Source of the DNA: Aureimonas frigidaquae | GTDB taxonomy: Bacteria; Pseudomonadota; Alphaproteobacteria; Rhizobiales; Rhizobiaceae | NCBI RefSeq assembly: GCF_001463905.1 | Contig: NZ_BBWR01000009.1 | Coordinates: 96,207 to 160,206, forward strand | Direction: 5' to 3' | Length of the DNA stretch: 64,000 nt | Shown: positions 1-9,484 of the stretch, one piece after another | Layout of the letters: the number at the start of each line of letters is the position of its first letter | Numbering within the stretch: position 1 is the first letter of the stretch | Notes under the pieces: generated by a model | What the model saw: the letters and a program-made list of their open reading frames with translations, nothing else | What the model was told of the DNA's origin: nothing | The model's database searches: none | Position numbers and translations under genes: made by a program

Positions 1-113
1 TATCGCGCATCGAACGTGCCATCATCGGACTGGCCGACAATCCAAGCCGCATCATCTATGGCGGGACCGGCTCCGGCCAGGTCCGTGAGTTCGATGGTCG
101 GACACGGCGATGA
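1..113 (+). CDS. MCE/MlaD-family protein, C-terminal fragment
   Basis: Only the last 36 or so codons are in the window, ending in TGA at 111-113. The peptide contains GLADNPSRIIYGG, which resembles the tail of MlaD/MCE substrate-binding proteins of ABC lipid importers. These are anchored in the inner membrane and face the periplasm. The stop overlaps the first ATG of the downstream reading frame, and the downstream gene is an ABC auxiliary lipoprotein, which is the expected partner. The assignment rests on this short tail plus context. The rest of the gene lies off the left edge. Confidence 0.6.
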   Translation, partial: SRIERAIIGLADNPSRIIYGGTGSGQVREFDGRTRR

Positions 114-166
114 AGCCGCTGTCGACCACCGCCATGACGCTGAGCGGCACGAGGGGGAGTAACAGG

Positions 167-757
167 ATGACCATGATGATGAAGCCCGTGCTCATGGCCG
201 GCCTGGCTGCCCTTCTGGCAGGCTGCGCGTCGCTGTCGAAGCCGCCGCAGACCTTCGACCTCGATGCGCCGCAAACGGCCGGCAACGCCCCCGCTTCGCG
301 CACGCAGGTCCTGGTGCCGGAGCCCACGACGACCGGGACGCTGGACAGCCAGCAGATCGTCGTCATGCCGACGCCGCTGACCATCGAGTATCTGGGCGCG
401 AGCCAGTGGAGCGACCGCCTGCCGAGGCTGGTGCAGCTTCGGCTCGTCCAGGCGCTGCAGAATTCCGGGCGCTTCGGCGCGGTCGGCCTGCCGGGCCAGG
501 GCCTGGCGATCGACTACCAGGCCGTCAGCGAGATCCGCCGCTTCGACATTTCCTATACGACGGGCCAGCCCGTCGCCACGATCGAGATTGCCGTCAAGGC
601 GCTGGACGACCGAAGCGGGGTCGTCCGCGCCACGCGTGTCTTCCGTGTCAGCGAACCGCTCGCAGGCGGTGACAACCCCAGTCTGGTCGCAGGCCTGAAC
701 GGCGCCTTCGAGCGGATTGCGGCAGAAATTGCCGGATGGTTCGCCAGGGTCACCTGA
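167..757 (+). CDS. ABC-type transport auxiliary lipoprotein (PqiC/YmbA-like)
   Basis: This is a predicted outer-membrane-facing lipoprotein of 196 residues that accompanies MCE/Mla-type lipid transporters. I chose ATG 167 because GAGGGGGAG lies just upstream (151-159) and the first residues then form a lipoprotein signal peptide ending in the lipobox LLAGC. An in-frame ATG at 110 would add 19 residues and overlap the upstream stop, but it spoils the signal. The body (FDLDAP near the start, then SDRLPRLVQLRLVQALQNS) matches the ABC_trans_aux family (PF03886). It is co-transcribed with the MCE fragment upstream. Family identity is fairly sure; the transported lipid is unknown. Confidence 0.8.
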   Translation: MTMMMKPVLMAGLAALLAGCASLSKPPQTFDLDAPQTAGNAPASRTQVLVPEPTTTGTLDSQQIVVMPTPLTIEYLGASQWSDRLPRLVQLRLVQALQNSGRFGAVGLPGQGLAIDYQAVSEIRRFDISYTTGQPVATIEIAVKALDDRSGVVRATRVFRVSEPLAGGDNPSLVAGLNGAFERIAAEIAGWFARVT

Positions 758-786
758 CGCGCCGGCCGGCCGCACCGGGAGGACGC

Positions 787-1701
787 ATGATGACGACGCA
801 GGACGCAAAGCCCACAGTGGGCTTTATCGGCCTTGGCTATATGGGCCACGGCATGGCCCGCAACATCCTGAAAGGCGGATACCGCCTGATGGGGCTGGCC
901 AATCGGCGGCGGGAGGCGATGGACGATCTCCTGGCCCATGGGGCGGCCGAAGGGCGCTCCGTCCAGGACATTGCGCAAGGCTGCGACATCGTCGTCCTGT
1001 GCCTGCCGGGATCGCCGGAGGTGGAAGCCGTCGTCGCCGGGGCTGATGGTTTGCTGGCCCATGCAAGGCCCGGCCTCGTCATCATCGACTCTTCCACCTC
1101 CAACCCCGTCTCGACCCGCGGCCTGGCCGCGTTGGCGGCGGAAAAGGGCGTCACCCTTATCGATGCGCCGCTGAGCCGCACGCCCGTCGAGGCCATGGCC
1201 GGAACGCTCGACACGATGGTGGGCGCGGACGATGCGAGCTACGCCATCGTGCAGCCGGTCATCGATTGCTGGTCCGGCCGCATCGTGCGCACGGGCGTGG
1301 TCGGCTCCGGCCACACGATGAAGCTTCTGAACAACTTCCTGTCGCTCGGCTATGCCGCGCTTTACGCGGAAGCCCTCGCCATCGGCGCGAAGTCCGGCGT
1401 GTCCCCAGAGACGCTGCATAAGGTGATCAGCGGCGGCCGGATGGATTGCGGCTTCTACCAGACCTTCATGAAATACGTGGTCGGCAAGGACCCGCAGGCG
1501 CATAAGTTCACACTGCGCAACGCCCACAAGGACACGCGCTACCTCGTGTCATTGGCCAACGAAGCCGGGATCGCCAGCCATATGTCGAGCGCGGTCAAGA
1601 ACGGCTATGCCACGGCCGAAGGCATCGGGCGCGGCGACGATTTCGTGCCCGTCCTCGCCGATATCGTGCGGGAGCTGAACGGCTTGCCCAAAGCCGACTG
1701 A
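787..1701 (+). CDS. NAD(P)-dependent beta-hydroxyacid dehydrogenase
   Basis: A 304-residue cytosolic oxidoreductase of the 3-hydroxyisobutyrate dehydrogenase superfamily. The N-terminal Rossmann motif GFIGLGYMGHG binds the dinucleotide. The substrate loop reads DAPLSRTP instead of the commoner DAPVSGG, and GSGHTMKLLNN carries the expected catalytic Lys. The DAPLSRTP variant recalls sulfolactaldehyde reductase-like members, so the substrate may not be hydroxyisobutyrate. ATG 787 is preferred because GGGAGGACGC precedes it; the ATG at 736 lies inside the upstream gene. It starts 29 bp after the lipoprotein gene and ends before a strong bidirectional terminator. Confidence 0.85.
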   Translation: MMTTQDAKPTVGFIGLGYMGHGMARNILKGGYRLMGLANRRREAMDDLLAHGAAEGRSVQDIAQGCDIVVLCLPGSPEVEAVVAGADGLLAHARPGLVIIDSSTSNPVSTRGLAALAAEKGVTLIDAPLSRTPVEAMAGTLDTMVGADDASYAIVQPVIDCWSGRIVRTGVVGSGHTMKLLNNFLSLGYAALYAEALAIGAKSGVSPETLHKVISGGRMDCGFYQTFMKYVVGKDPQAHKFTLRNAHKDTRYLVSLANEAGIASHMSSAVKNGYATAEGIGRGDDFVPVLADIVRELNGLPKAD

Positions 1702-1723
1702 TACCGCCGACCGGGCGATGCAG

Positions 1724-1764
1724 CAAACGAAAGGGCCGCGGCGATGCCGCGGCCCTTTCGTTTG
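1724..1764. terminator. Bidirectional rho-independent terminator
   Basis: A near-perfect inverted repeat has arms of about 18 bp (left arm begins AAACGAAAGGGCC, right arm ends GGCCCTTTCGTTT) around a 3-nt loop. It has A-rich sequence on one side and T-rich on the other. It lies between convergent genes, the dehydrogenase (+) and gpr (-), and should stop transcription both ways. Confidence 0.85.
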
Positions 1765-1806
1765 TGATCGGGCGGCCCGAACGGGCCGCCGGGGGGCTGT
1801 GAGCCT

Positions 1807-4800
1807 TCAGGCCTGGCCGAAGCGGCCGGAGGCGTGGGCGAGCATGGTGTAGACCTTGCCCGTATCGGAGACGAGGTACTCCTGCACGCGCTTGCCATCG
1901 GGCTCGCGGCGCTTGAGGTCGTTCATCATGGCCTCGAAGTCGCCGATGTAGCGATCCACCGCATGGCGGAAATCCTGCTCGCGGTGGTAGCGGCGGCGGA
2001 TTTCGTCAAAGGTCTGCTGGCCCTTCATCGTGTAGAGCCTGCGCGTGAAGACATTGCGCTCGCCCTGGCGGTAACGGTCCCACAGCTCGACCGAGGCGTC
2101 ATGATCAATGGCGCGGACGATCTCGACCGAGAGCGAGTTGAGCGAGTCCACCACATGGGCCGGCGTTCGCGCGGGCTGGGCCTGCGGCCGATCGGTCGCG
2201 AAGGCGGCGTTCAGCGCGGATTCCAGCTCGTCATCCTCCGGACGCTCGTCCTCGTCGCTCGAGGCGCGGCGGATCAGGTCGGAAACCCAGCTCCGCCCCT
2301 TGGCCTGCCCGCCGGCGGCCGCGCCGCCCTGCGGCGGCGTCGGCGCGACGGGCCGGGCCGCATAGACCGATGGCTGCGGCCGGGGCTCGACCGTGCCGCG
2401 CATGTCGCGGGCAAGGTTGCCCTCCGCCTGGATCGACCCCATGGCGCGGCGCTCGAACTCGTCGGCCGCGCGCAGCTGTTCCTGCTCGTCGGCAACGGCC
2501 TGGCGCGGCGCGGGCGCCGGGGCCGGGGCCGGGCGCTGTTCCCGCGGCGCGGCGGCCTGCTGCACCACGGGGGCCGCCGGCTGCGGAGCGGTGGCACGTG
2601 CGGCCCGGACATCCAGCGTGCGGCCGGACTGGGTCACGATCTCTCCCAGCTCCTTGAGGGCGCGGATCTGGTCGGACACGGCCCGACGCATGGCATCGGT
2701 GCTCTGGCGTGCTTCTTCCGGAAGGTCGAAGACACCGCGCTTGATCTCCTGGCGCGTGGCGTCGAGGTCGGTCCGCAGCGTCGCAGCGGTCTGCCGCATT
2801 TCCTCGGTCGCCTGCAGGAAGCGGCGATTGGCATCGTCGAGGGCGGAGGCGAGCGCCTCGCGAACCTTGTCGACAGCGGTCGCCGAGTTGCGCTGCGTCG
2901 CCTCGATCCGGCGGCTGACGACTTCCTCCAGCGAGCGCACCGTCTGGGCGATGTCGGTCGAGCTTTGCGACAGGCCGGCGGCCAGCGTCTCCAGCCCGGC
3001 CCGGCGCTCTTCGAGCGTATGGCCCATGCCCGACTGGACATTGTCCAGGAGCTGGGCGGCCTGCGCCAGCGCCTCGCTTTGCTCCGCAAGCCGCTGAGCG
3101 ATGCTGTCGCCCCGCGTGGCAGCCTCTGCGCTGAGCGTGTCGAGGCGGTCGATCTGGCCGTCGAAGCGGCTGCCCGACTGCTCGATGACCGAAACGGCCT
3201 TGTCGGTGCCGTCGGAGAAGCGCTCGGCTGTCTGCGTGAAGCGCTCTTCCAGGCTTCCGAGGTCGCCCGTGGCGTCCGCGACCAGCTTGCCGAGCACGCC
3301 GCTGACCTGGCCGATCCGCTGGACGAGCTGAGCCGCTTCCTGCGTCAGGCTGCGCTGCGCCGTCGCCACGATGTCCGCCGCCTCACGCGAGCTACGTTCG
3401 AGCTGGCTTCCGAGCTCCGACGAGGAACCGGAGATTTCCTCGACAAGCTGGCGGGCATGGGTGCGGAAGCTTTCCAGAAGGGCGGCGTTCTCGCTGCGCA
3501 GCCGGTCGGCGGCATCCTGGGCGCTCTCGCCGATGGCGGAGGCGATGGCGTTGCCTTCGTCCGACAGGCGGGACAGCAGCGGCCGGGCCTCTTCGTCCAG
3601 CAGGCGGGCGATCTCGGCATTGCGGCGGCCGAGCATTTCCTCCAACTCCTGGACGCGTTCGGCAAAGGCCGCACCAAGGGCCGCGGCACGGCCGGCCAGG
3701 CTGTTCTCGTTGGCTTCCACGCGGCGCGCCAGCTCGTTGGCAAAGGCGCTCGTGGCTTCCAGAACCTGATCGCGGGCGCGGTCGGCCTCCAGCCGGATGG
3801 CGGTGGACACGCCGGCCAGCGCGTTGGAGATATCGCCCGTATCGCGCAGGAGGATTTCGCGCGCTTCCCTTGCATCGTCGATCATGCGGCCGGATACGGC
3901 ACGGGAGGTTTCCTCCGCCTCGCCGCGCAGCTTGTCGCCGGCCTGGCCGATCTCCTGGCCGATCGACGCGGCGACCCCGTCCAGAATGTCGGCAAAGCCC
4001 TGTGTGCGCTGGTCCAGATCGCCGCGCAGCGTGGCAGCCCGCTGGTCCATCTGCCGCAGGGCCTCGGCAATGCCGTCCAGCATCTGCGAGGCGCCGTCGC
4101 CGAGCGTGGAGCGGGCTTCCTCGGCCACCTGACGCACACGGTCGGCCACCTTATCGAGATCGGAGCCGACATCGAAGGACCGGTCCGCAAGCTCCGCGCG
4201 GATGATGTCGACGCGCTCGGTCAGGACACGCGCTGCCTCTTCGACGCCGCGGGCCATGGTCTCGGCATTGCTGGTCACGGTCTGGCGCGAGCTTTCGCCG
4301 ACGCTCGACAGCATGGTGCCGGCGCCCTGGATCGCCTCGGCCAGAGCACGGGCCTCTTCGGCCAGGCGACCGCGTGCGCCGTCGGTATCGGCGCGGAAGC
4401 GCTCCGACAGGGTTTCGAGGTTCTCGACGAAAGCGCTGGCCATTTCCGCCAGGCGCTCACGCGCCGCCTCGGACTCCTTGCGCATGGCGAGCGAGGCGCC
4501 GGACAGGTGCGTGACGAACTGCGCATTGTCGGATTGCAGCGACTGGCGTGTCTCGTCCGCCGCGACCTGCAGGCGGGCCACCGTCTGGTCGACTTCTGCC
4601 GTGAGGCGCTTGATATCGTCCTCGAAACGCTGGCGGGCTTCTTCGCCCGAACCGTCCAGGGCCGAGCCGATCCGGGCGATGCTCGCCGTGAAGCGTTCTG
4701 CCTGCTGGTCGAGCTCGGTGCGGGCGGCCGTCGCCTCGCGGACCATATCGCCCGTCGCGCCAAGGACAGCCTCGCGAACCGCATCCGCCACCTGGGCCGT

Positions 4801-7800
4801 GCGGCCGGCGAGGGTGCGTTCCACGCTGGCGAGGCCGCGCTCCAAAGTCTGCGAAATGGCCGTGGTGCGGCTTTCGAAGGACTGGTTGATCGCGTCGGTG
4901 CCGGCCGACAGGGTCGCCTCGAAATCCTGCTGGCGGTTTTCGAGCGCCTTGGCCAGGCGGTCATCCGCCTCCACGAAGGCGGCGCGCAATTCGGCCACGC
5001 GGTCGTCGAGTGTCTGGGCAAGGTCCGCATTGCTGCGCGACAGAGCCGTGCCGAGCAGGCCGGCCTTTTCGTCGAAGTCCGACAGGAAGGAGGAGCTCGT
5101 GCCGTCGAACAGGCCGCGCACGGAGTCGAGGCGCTGGTCCAGCGCCTGCAGAAGGCCGCCCTTGAGGTCCCCGCCGGCGCCCTGGATCTGCATTGTGCGG
5201 GTTTCGAGGCCGGCCATCAGGCCGCGGAGCGTTTCGTCCATGGACTGGATGACAGAGGCTGCCGAGGATTCCACACCGGCGGAGAACTCGCGGTTGCCCG
5301 TTTCCAGCGTCTTGGCGAGCACCGCGGCGGAGCTGTCCATGCCGGACAGGAGCCGGCTGCGGCTTTCGTCCACGACCGCCCGCAGCGCATCGACCTTGGC
5401 CGCCAGTTCGGCGGTGATGTCGTCCAGCGTGCCGCTGATGCCGGCTTCCAGCCGCGCGGCATGTTCGCTGATGTGCCGGGCCAGCTCCTGGCGCTGGGCG
5501 TCGGCAGCAGTGAGCGCCTTTTCCAGGCGGCGGATGGAATCGGTATCGATGGCGCTGTTCTGGGCTTCCAGCGCCTCGACGATACGGCGACCGGCCGAGA
5601 CGAGGGCCTCTTCGCCGCCGGACATGCGCAGCGTGATCTCCTGCGAGATCGCCTTGGCGCGGCTGTCCATGTTTTCGAGGAGCTGGCTCGACTGGCCTTC
5701 CAGCGTATCGGACAGGGATTTGGTGCCTTCCTCTAGGAAGAGCGCCATGGCGTTGCGCCGCTCTTCCAGGAGCGAGGCGATCAGGCCCATCCGCTGCTCG
5801 AGGCTCGTTTCGAGCATTTCGCGATTGTCTTCAACAAGTTCGATGATCTGCCGCGAACGATCGCCGATCTTGTCGGCCAGGAGTTCCGTCTTGCCCTCGA
5901 AGCCTCGCAGAAGGCGTCCGTCGACATCTTCCAGGAGCGCGGCGAGGCGCTCCACATTGCGGTCGATCGCCTTGTTGATGGCTTCGCCATGATGATCGAG
6001 CGTCCCGACCATGGCTTCGCGCACCTCTGCAAGGGAGACGTCGAGGCCCGTGACGCGTTCCGACAGGGTCGCCGTGATGTCCTCGACCCGCTCGCCGATG
6101 CGGCCCGCCAGCGTGCGGGAGCGTTCGTCGAAATCGGACAGGAGACGTTCGTCCACGCCCTGCATCAGACGGTTCAGATCGGCCACGCCCTTTTCGATGG
6201 AGGTGGTGACGGCCTGGCCCCGCTCTTCCATGGTGGAGGCGATGGTCTGCTGTGCCAGGGCGAGGGAGGTTTCGATATCGCCCAGCCGGTCGCCGGCGAC
6301 CGTGTCGAACGCGCGGGTGCGCGCTTCCAGCACGGACTGAATCTCCGCGATCTGGCGGGTGAAGGCCTCCTGCGCGGCTGCCAGCGCCTCTGCGGCGCGC
6401 TCGGCAAGGTTGGACTGCCCGTCCGCGAAGGACTGGCCGATCCGGTCGCCGTGGCTGCGCATATCGGCGCTGATGCGCTCGGCGCCCGCGTCCAGCGAAG
6501 CGCCGATCCGGGTGAAATTGCCCTCGATAGCGTCGGCGTGGCGGCCGAGCGTGGCGGCGAGGGGCGCGCCCTTGGAATCCAGCGTCTGCTCGAGCTGGTT
6601 AATGCGCTGTTCCAGGCGCTCCAGAACGTCCTCTCCCTTGCCTTCCAGCAGGAGCGAGGTGCGCAGCAGCTTCTCGTCGAACTGCTCGTCGATGAGGCCG
6701 AGGAAACGGTCGGCCTCGGCGCTGAGCGCCTTGAGCCGGTCTTCCAGCGTGCCGGCCACCGTTTCGGTGAGCCGCGTGCCTTCGGCCCCGATCCGGTCGG
6801 CACGCTCGCTCAGCATGCTGTCCAGCGTGGTCAGGAACAGCGTGTTGTCGACGCTCCAACTTTCCGTGCCGGTGCGCAGCGCTTCCCCGATACGCTCGTT
6901 GGCGCTGGCGATCGCATCGTGGATGCGCTCGCTGAGTTCGGTCGCCCCGCGGGTCAACTCCTCCGCCTTGCGCTCCAGCTCGCCCGAACGCTCCTCGATC
7001 AGGCGGTTCACCGCAGAGGTGGCCTCCTGCAGGCGGGTGCCGGCCTCGTCCGCCGTGCGGGCGATTCGCTCGGCCAGTTCCTCGCCGGTCGCGTTGAGCG
7101 TGGTCTGCGTGGACTGGCTCTGCTCGGCGAAGAACTGCGCGAGCTGGCGGCTCTGCTCCTCGTAGCGGCGGGTGATCTCGTTCGTTCGATCGTCCAGCAG
7201 CTCGGAGAAGCCGCGCGCCGCCGTCTCGATCCGCTCGGCGGCGCTTTCGGAAGCGCCCTCTACATCGTTGGACAGGCGTTGATGCGAACCCATCAGGAGC
7301 GAACGGACCTGTTCGGCATGGCTCAGCATGGCCTCGCGCTCGGTGCTGAGTTCTCCGACCAGGCCGCGAATGCGGACCTCGTTATCGGCAAAGGCCCGTT
7401 CCAGGGCGGCGACTTCCGTCGAAATGCGCTCTTCCAGGGCTGCGACCTGATCGCTCGGCAGGGCAGCGGCGGGCAGCGCGACGGGGTCACTCGCGCGTGC
7501 CGGCTGCGACTCGTTCAGGCGCAGCGCTACTTCGGCGAGCGAACGGCTCATCAGCCGCAGATCCTGCATGCGGCGCACCATCACGCCGAAGCCGAAGATC
7601 ATCAGGGCCGGCAGGACGCCGCCGGCCACCATGGCGGCGCTCGCCGTCAGGAGATCGACCCCTTCCATCGCACGCCCGCCGAACAGGCCGTAGACGGAAA
7701 CGCTGGCAAGACCCAGCCAGGCAATGCCGCCGAGCCCGCCCAGGACCACCGGGCGTGCGGAGGCGCGGCGGCTCAGGAGCCCGTCGGCCATGACGGTGGC

Positions 7801-8346
7801 CGAACGGCGCTCGTCATTGGCCGCATTCTGTTGGTAGGGCGTGGCCCCGAACGGCTGGGGCGAGGGGATATCGGCACGCGGACGGCCGGCATCGCCGCGC
7901 GTGGCAGCATAGGCTCCCGCGGCGGCGCCGGCGGCCAGTCCCGCGGCGGCAGGCTCGGGGATCAGATCCGGGGCGTCGGGACGGGCGGCCTGCAGCGTAT
8001 CGGCATCGCGGTCCCAGCCGAAATCGGCCAGTTCCTCATCGAACAGACCGGGCGCTTCGTCCTGCGGCTCGATGGCCGGTTCCGCGCCGAGCGAAGGGGC
8101 CTGCGTTGCCGCGGCGTCGCCCGTCTCGGAGAAGGCGTTGCGCGCTTCGTTCAGGTTTCTGTCGAACTCGTCGAAGACGAAGTCGAAATCCCCTTCGTCG
8201 TCGGGAAGGTGATCGCCGCGCGGCGGGGTGCCGGCCTGCGTGCCGGCTGGGGTGGACGTCTCGAAATCGGCTTCGCGGAAGGCTTCCTCGAGCTCCATCT
8301 CGATCATCGCTTCGTCTGAAAGCTCGACCGTTCTGATCTTCGACAT
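1807..8346 (-). CDS. gpr: Growth pole ring (GPR)-like giant coiled-coil protein
   Basis: A 2179-residue protein. It has an acidic N-terminus (about 1-195), two membrane segments (about 199-221 and 230-257) and then some 1650 residues of almost uninterrupted amphipathic heptad sequence. After that come a Pro/Ala/Gln-rich linker (about 1912-1952) and a compact C-terminal domain (about 2065-2179). The size, the apolipoprotein-like helical repeats and the N-terminal membrane anchor match Agrobacterium tumefaciens GPR (2115 residues). That protein forms a ring at the growing pole and is needed for unipolar growth and rod shape in Rhizobiales. Start ATG at 8346. It is transcribed away from a 400-bp upstream region shared with the divergent Hpt-like gene. 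Orthology is inferred from architecture. Confidence 0.8.
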   Translation of the reverse strand: MSKIRTVELSDEAMIEMELEEAFREADFETSTPAGTQAGTPPRGDHLPDDEGDFDFVFDEFDRNLNEARNAFSETGDAAATQAPSLGAEPAIEPQDEAPGLFDEELADFGWDRDADTLQAARPDAPDLIPEPAAAGLAAGAAAGAYAATRGDAGRPRADIPSPQPFGATPYQQNAANDERRSATVMADGLLSRRASARPVVLGGLGGIAWLGLASVSVYGLFGGRAMEGVDLLTASAAMVAGGVLPALMIFGFGVMVRRMQDLRLMSRSLAEVALRLNESQPARASDPVALPAAALPSDQVAALEERISTEVAALERAFADNEVRIRGLVGELSTEREAMLSHAEQVRSLLMGSHQRLSNDVEGASESAAERIETAARGFSELLDDRTNEITRRYEEQSRQLAQFFAEQSQSTQTTLNATGEELAERIARTADEAGTRLQEATSAVNRLIEERSGELERKAEELTRGATELSERIHDAIASANERIGEALRTGTESWSVDNTLFLTTLDSMLSERADRIGAEGTRLTETVAGTLEDRLKALSAEADRFLGLIDEQFDEKLLRTSLLLEGKGEDVLERLEQRINQLEQTLDSKGAPLAATLGRHADAIEGNFTRIGASLDAGAERISADMRSHGDRIGQSFADGQSNLAERAAEALAAAQEAFTRQIAEIQSVLEARTRAFDTVAGDRLGDIETSLALAQQTIASTMEERGQAVTTSIEKGVADLNRLMQGVDERLLSDFDERSRTLAGRIGERVEDITATLSERVTGLDVSLAEVREAMVGTLDHHGEAINKAIDRNVERLAALLEDVDGRLLRGFEGKTELLADKIGDRSRQIIELVEDNREMLETSLEQRMGLIASLLEERRNAMALFLEEGTKSLSDTLEGQSSQLLENMDSRAKAISQEITLRMSGGEEALVSAGRRIVEALEAQNSAIDTDSIRRLEKALTAADAQRQELARHISEHAARLEAGISGTLDDITAELAAKVDALRAVVDESRSRLLSGMDSSAAVLAKTLETGNREFSAGVESSAASVIQSMDETLRGLMAGLETRTMQIQGAGGDLKGGLLQALDQRLDSVRGLFDGTSSSFLSDFDEKAGLLGTALSRSNADLAQTLDDRVAELRAAFVEADDRLAKALENRQQDFEATLSAGTDAINQSFESRTTAISQTLERGLASVERTLAGRTAQVADAVREAVLGATGDMVREATAARTELDQQAERFTASIARIGSALDGSGEEARQRFEDDIKRLTAEVDQTVARLQVAADETRQSLQSDNAQFVTHLSGASLAMRKESEAARERLAEMASAFVENLETLSERFRADTDGARGRLAEEARALAEAIQGAGTMLSSVGESSRQTVTSNAETMARGVEEAARVLTERVDIIRAELADRSFDVGSDLDKVADRVRQVAEEARSTLGDGASQMLDGIAEALRQMDQRAATLRGDLDQRTQGFADILDGVAASIGQEIGQAGDKLRGEAEETSRAVSGRMIDDAREAREILLRDTGDISNALAGVSTAIRLEADRARDQVLEATSAFANELARRVEANENSLAGRAAALGAAFAERVQELEEMLGRRNAEIARLLDEEARPLLSRLSDEGNAIASAIGESAQDAADRLRSENAALLESFRTHARQLVEEISGSSSELGSQLERSSREAADIVATAQRSLTQEAAQLVQRIGQVSGVLGKLVADATGDLGSLEERFTQTAERFSDGTDKAVSVIEQSGSRFDGQIDRLDTLSAEAATRGDSIAQRLAEQSEALAQAAQLLDNVQSGMGHTLEERRAGLETLAAGLSQSSTDIAQTVRSLEEVVSRRIEATQRNSATAVDKVREALASALDDANRRFLQATEEMRQTAATLRTDLDATRQEIKRGVFDLPEEARQSTDAMRRAVSDQIRALKELGEIVTQSGRTLDVRAARATAPQPAAPVVQQAAAPREQRPAPAPAPAPRQAVADEQEQLRAADEFERRAMGSIQAEGNLARDMRGTVEPRPQPSVYAARPVAPTPPQGGAAAGGQAKGRSWVSDLIRRASSDEDERPEDDELESALNAAFATDRPQAQPARTPAHVVDSLNSLSVEIVRAIDHDASVELWDRYRQGERNVFTRRLYTMKGQQTFDEIRRRYHREQDFRHAVDRYIGDFEAMMNDLKRREPDGKRVQEYLVSDTGKVYTMLAHASGRFGQA

Positions 8347-8746
8347 CTGCGCCGCCTTGTTCGTTTCCTGTCCAGCCGCCGCTCACGATCGAACAGCGGC
8401 CGGCGCGAGCCCTTCGTCACGTCCTGCGTGCTAGAGGGGCATTCCCGCCAAACTATGGTAGAGGCGGTGCCGGGGGTTGGGAACCGCTAAACCCTTGGCC
8501 CGCCCCAAAGTTTAAACATAAGGTTAACGCGCCTTAACAAATGCCACCGACCAGCCGGCATAGGCCTTTGCCACCAGTGGGTTACGCGTTTTCCTTCTGT
8601 TTACCATATAGGCAGATGCTGTGCCGAGGGGAGGATCCCGTCGCAAATTGGGCCGTTTCCTCCCCGCAGGATGCGCAGAGCAGTTCGACACCGGTGGGGG
8701 AGCCGGTCCGATCGCTCCGCCGACCGCCGCCGAGGGGAAACATGCC
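8347..8746. other. Divergent promoter region between gpr and the Hpt-like gene
   Basis: About 400 bp with no convincing gene. It must hold promoters for both divergent genes. Three TTAA tetramers lie close together (8512, 8524 and 8534), the last two as GTTAACGCGCCTTAAC. That resembles CtrA half-sites, but the spacing is 8 and 6 rather than the canonical 7, so I do not call a CtrA box. Confidence 0.5.
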
Positions 8747-9127
8747 ATGACACGCACTGCCGCTGCCGCCACTTTCGTGAACGCCCTGCCGGAGGCTTTC
8801 GGTGAGCCGCCGTCCCGCGGGCGGGCGATCGATCTCGTCTTCCTGTCGCGCAAGACGGGCGGTGATCGCAAGGTGGAGCGCGATGTCCTGGCCCTCTTAC
8901 GCTCCCAGATCGCGCTCATCCTGCAGCGTGCCCCGCACGGCACGCGGGATGAAGTCCGGCAGATGGCCAATGCCATCCGGGGTGCGGGCCGGCATGTCGG
9001 CGCCTTTGCGGTGGCCGACAGCGCGGCGGCGCTGTCGCTGGCAACGACCGAGAGCTTCCCCATGGCCTACGACGCCTTCATCGACGAACTGGAGCGTGCG
9101 GCAAGCTTCCTGCGCTCACTCGATTGA
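8747..9127 (+). CDS. Degenerate Hpt-like (histidine phosphotransfer fold) protein
   Basis: A 126-residue, probably all-helical protein. The segment at residues 73-87 (MANAIRGAGRHVGAF) aligns by eye with the Hpt signature AHxLKGxSxxxGA. However, the phospho-accepting His is Asn75 and the following Lys is Arg78. The rest of the helix pair (RDVLALLRSQIALIL before it, SAAALSLA after it) fits a small four-helix bundle. ATG 8747 is preferred over upstream in-frame starts because GAGGGGAAA lies 7-10 bp before it. It is divergent from gpr and followed after 32 bp by a ferredoxin gene. If it is Hpt-derived it is unlikely to relay phosphate and may act as a binding adaptor. The function is not established. 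Confidence 0.5.
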   Translation: MTRTAAAATFVNALPEAFGEPPSRGRAIDLVFLSRKTGGDRKVERDVLALLRSQIALILQRAPHGTRDEVRQMANAIRGAGRHVGAFAVADSAAALSLATTESFPMAYDAFIDELERAASFLRSLD

Positions 9128-9159
9128 CAGGCGCGGCCCATCGGGCCAAAGCCTCTGCC

Positions 9160-9480
9160 ATGACCGAGATCATCTTCGTTTCGCCTGATGGCACGCGCTA
9201 TCCCGTCGAGGCAGCCGACGGCGCCAGCGCCATGCAGGCGGCCATCCGCGCCGACATTCCGGGCATCGACGCCGATTGCGGCGGCGCCTGCGCCTGCGCC
9301 ACCTGCCACATCTATGTGGACGGTGCCTTTGCCGACGCGCTGCCGCAGCCCGAAACCATGGAAGAGGACATGCTGGACTTCGCCTTCGACGTTCGGCCCA
9401 CCTCGCGCCTGTCGTGCCAGATCCGCATCACGCCGGACTTGCGCGGCCTGACGCTGCATATCCCCACCCGTCAGGGCTGA
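9160..9480 (+). CDS. 2Fe-2S ferredoxin (adrenodoxin type)
   Basis: A 106-residue cytosolic electron carrier. Cysteines in DCGGACACATC give the C-x5-C-x2-C cluster loop, and the fourth ligand is in LSCQI near residue 88. The tail LHIPTRQG is typical of vertebrate/bacterial-type (Fdx/adrenodoxin) ferredoxins used in Fe-S assembly or with P450 systems. Start ATG 9160 gives MTEIIFVSPDG. The next gene, a DUF922 protein, is convergent with only 4 bp between stops. The electron partner cannot be told from this window. Confidence 0.92.
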   Translation: MTEIIFVSPDGTRYPVEAADGASAMQAAIRADIPGIDADCGGACACATCHIYVDGAFADALPQPETMEEDMLDFAFDVRPTSRLSCQIRITPDLRGLTLHIPTRQG

Positions 9481-9484
9481 GCCT

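Noticed and set aside
1834..8319. Very long plus-strand open frames (1300 and 776 residues) opposite gpr
   Set aside because: They are antisense shadows created by GC-rich codon structure, with no recognisable domain or plausible start, while the minus-strand frame has clear coiled-coil and membrane architecture.
8512..8537. CtrA box between gpr and the Hpt-like gene
   Set aside because: TTAA tetramers are present, but the spacing is 8 and 6 bases instead of 7, so the match is not good enough.
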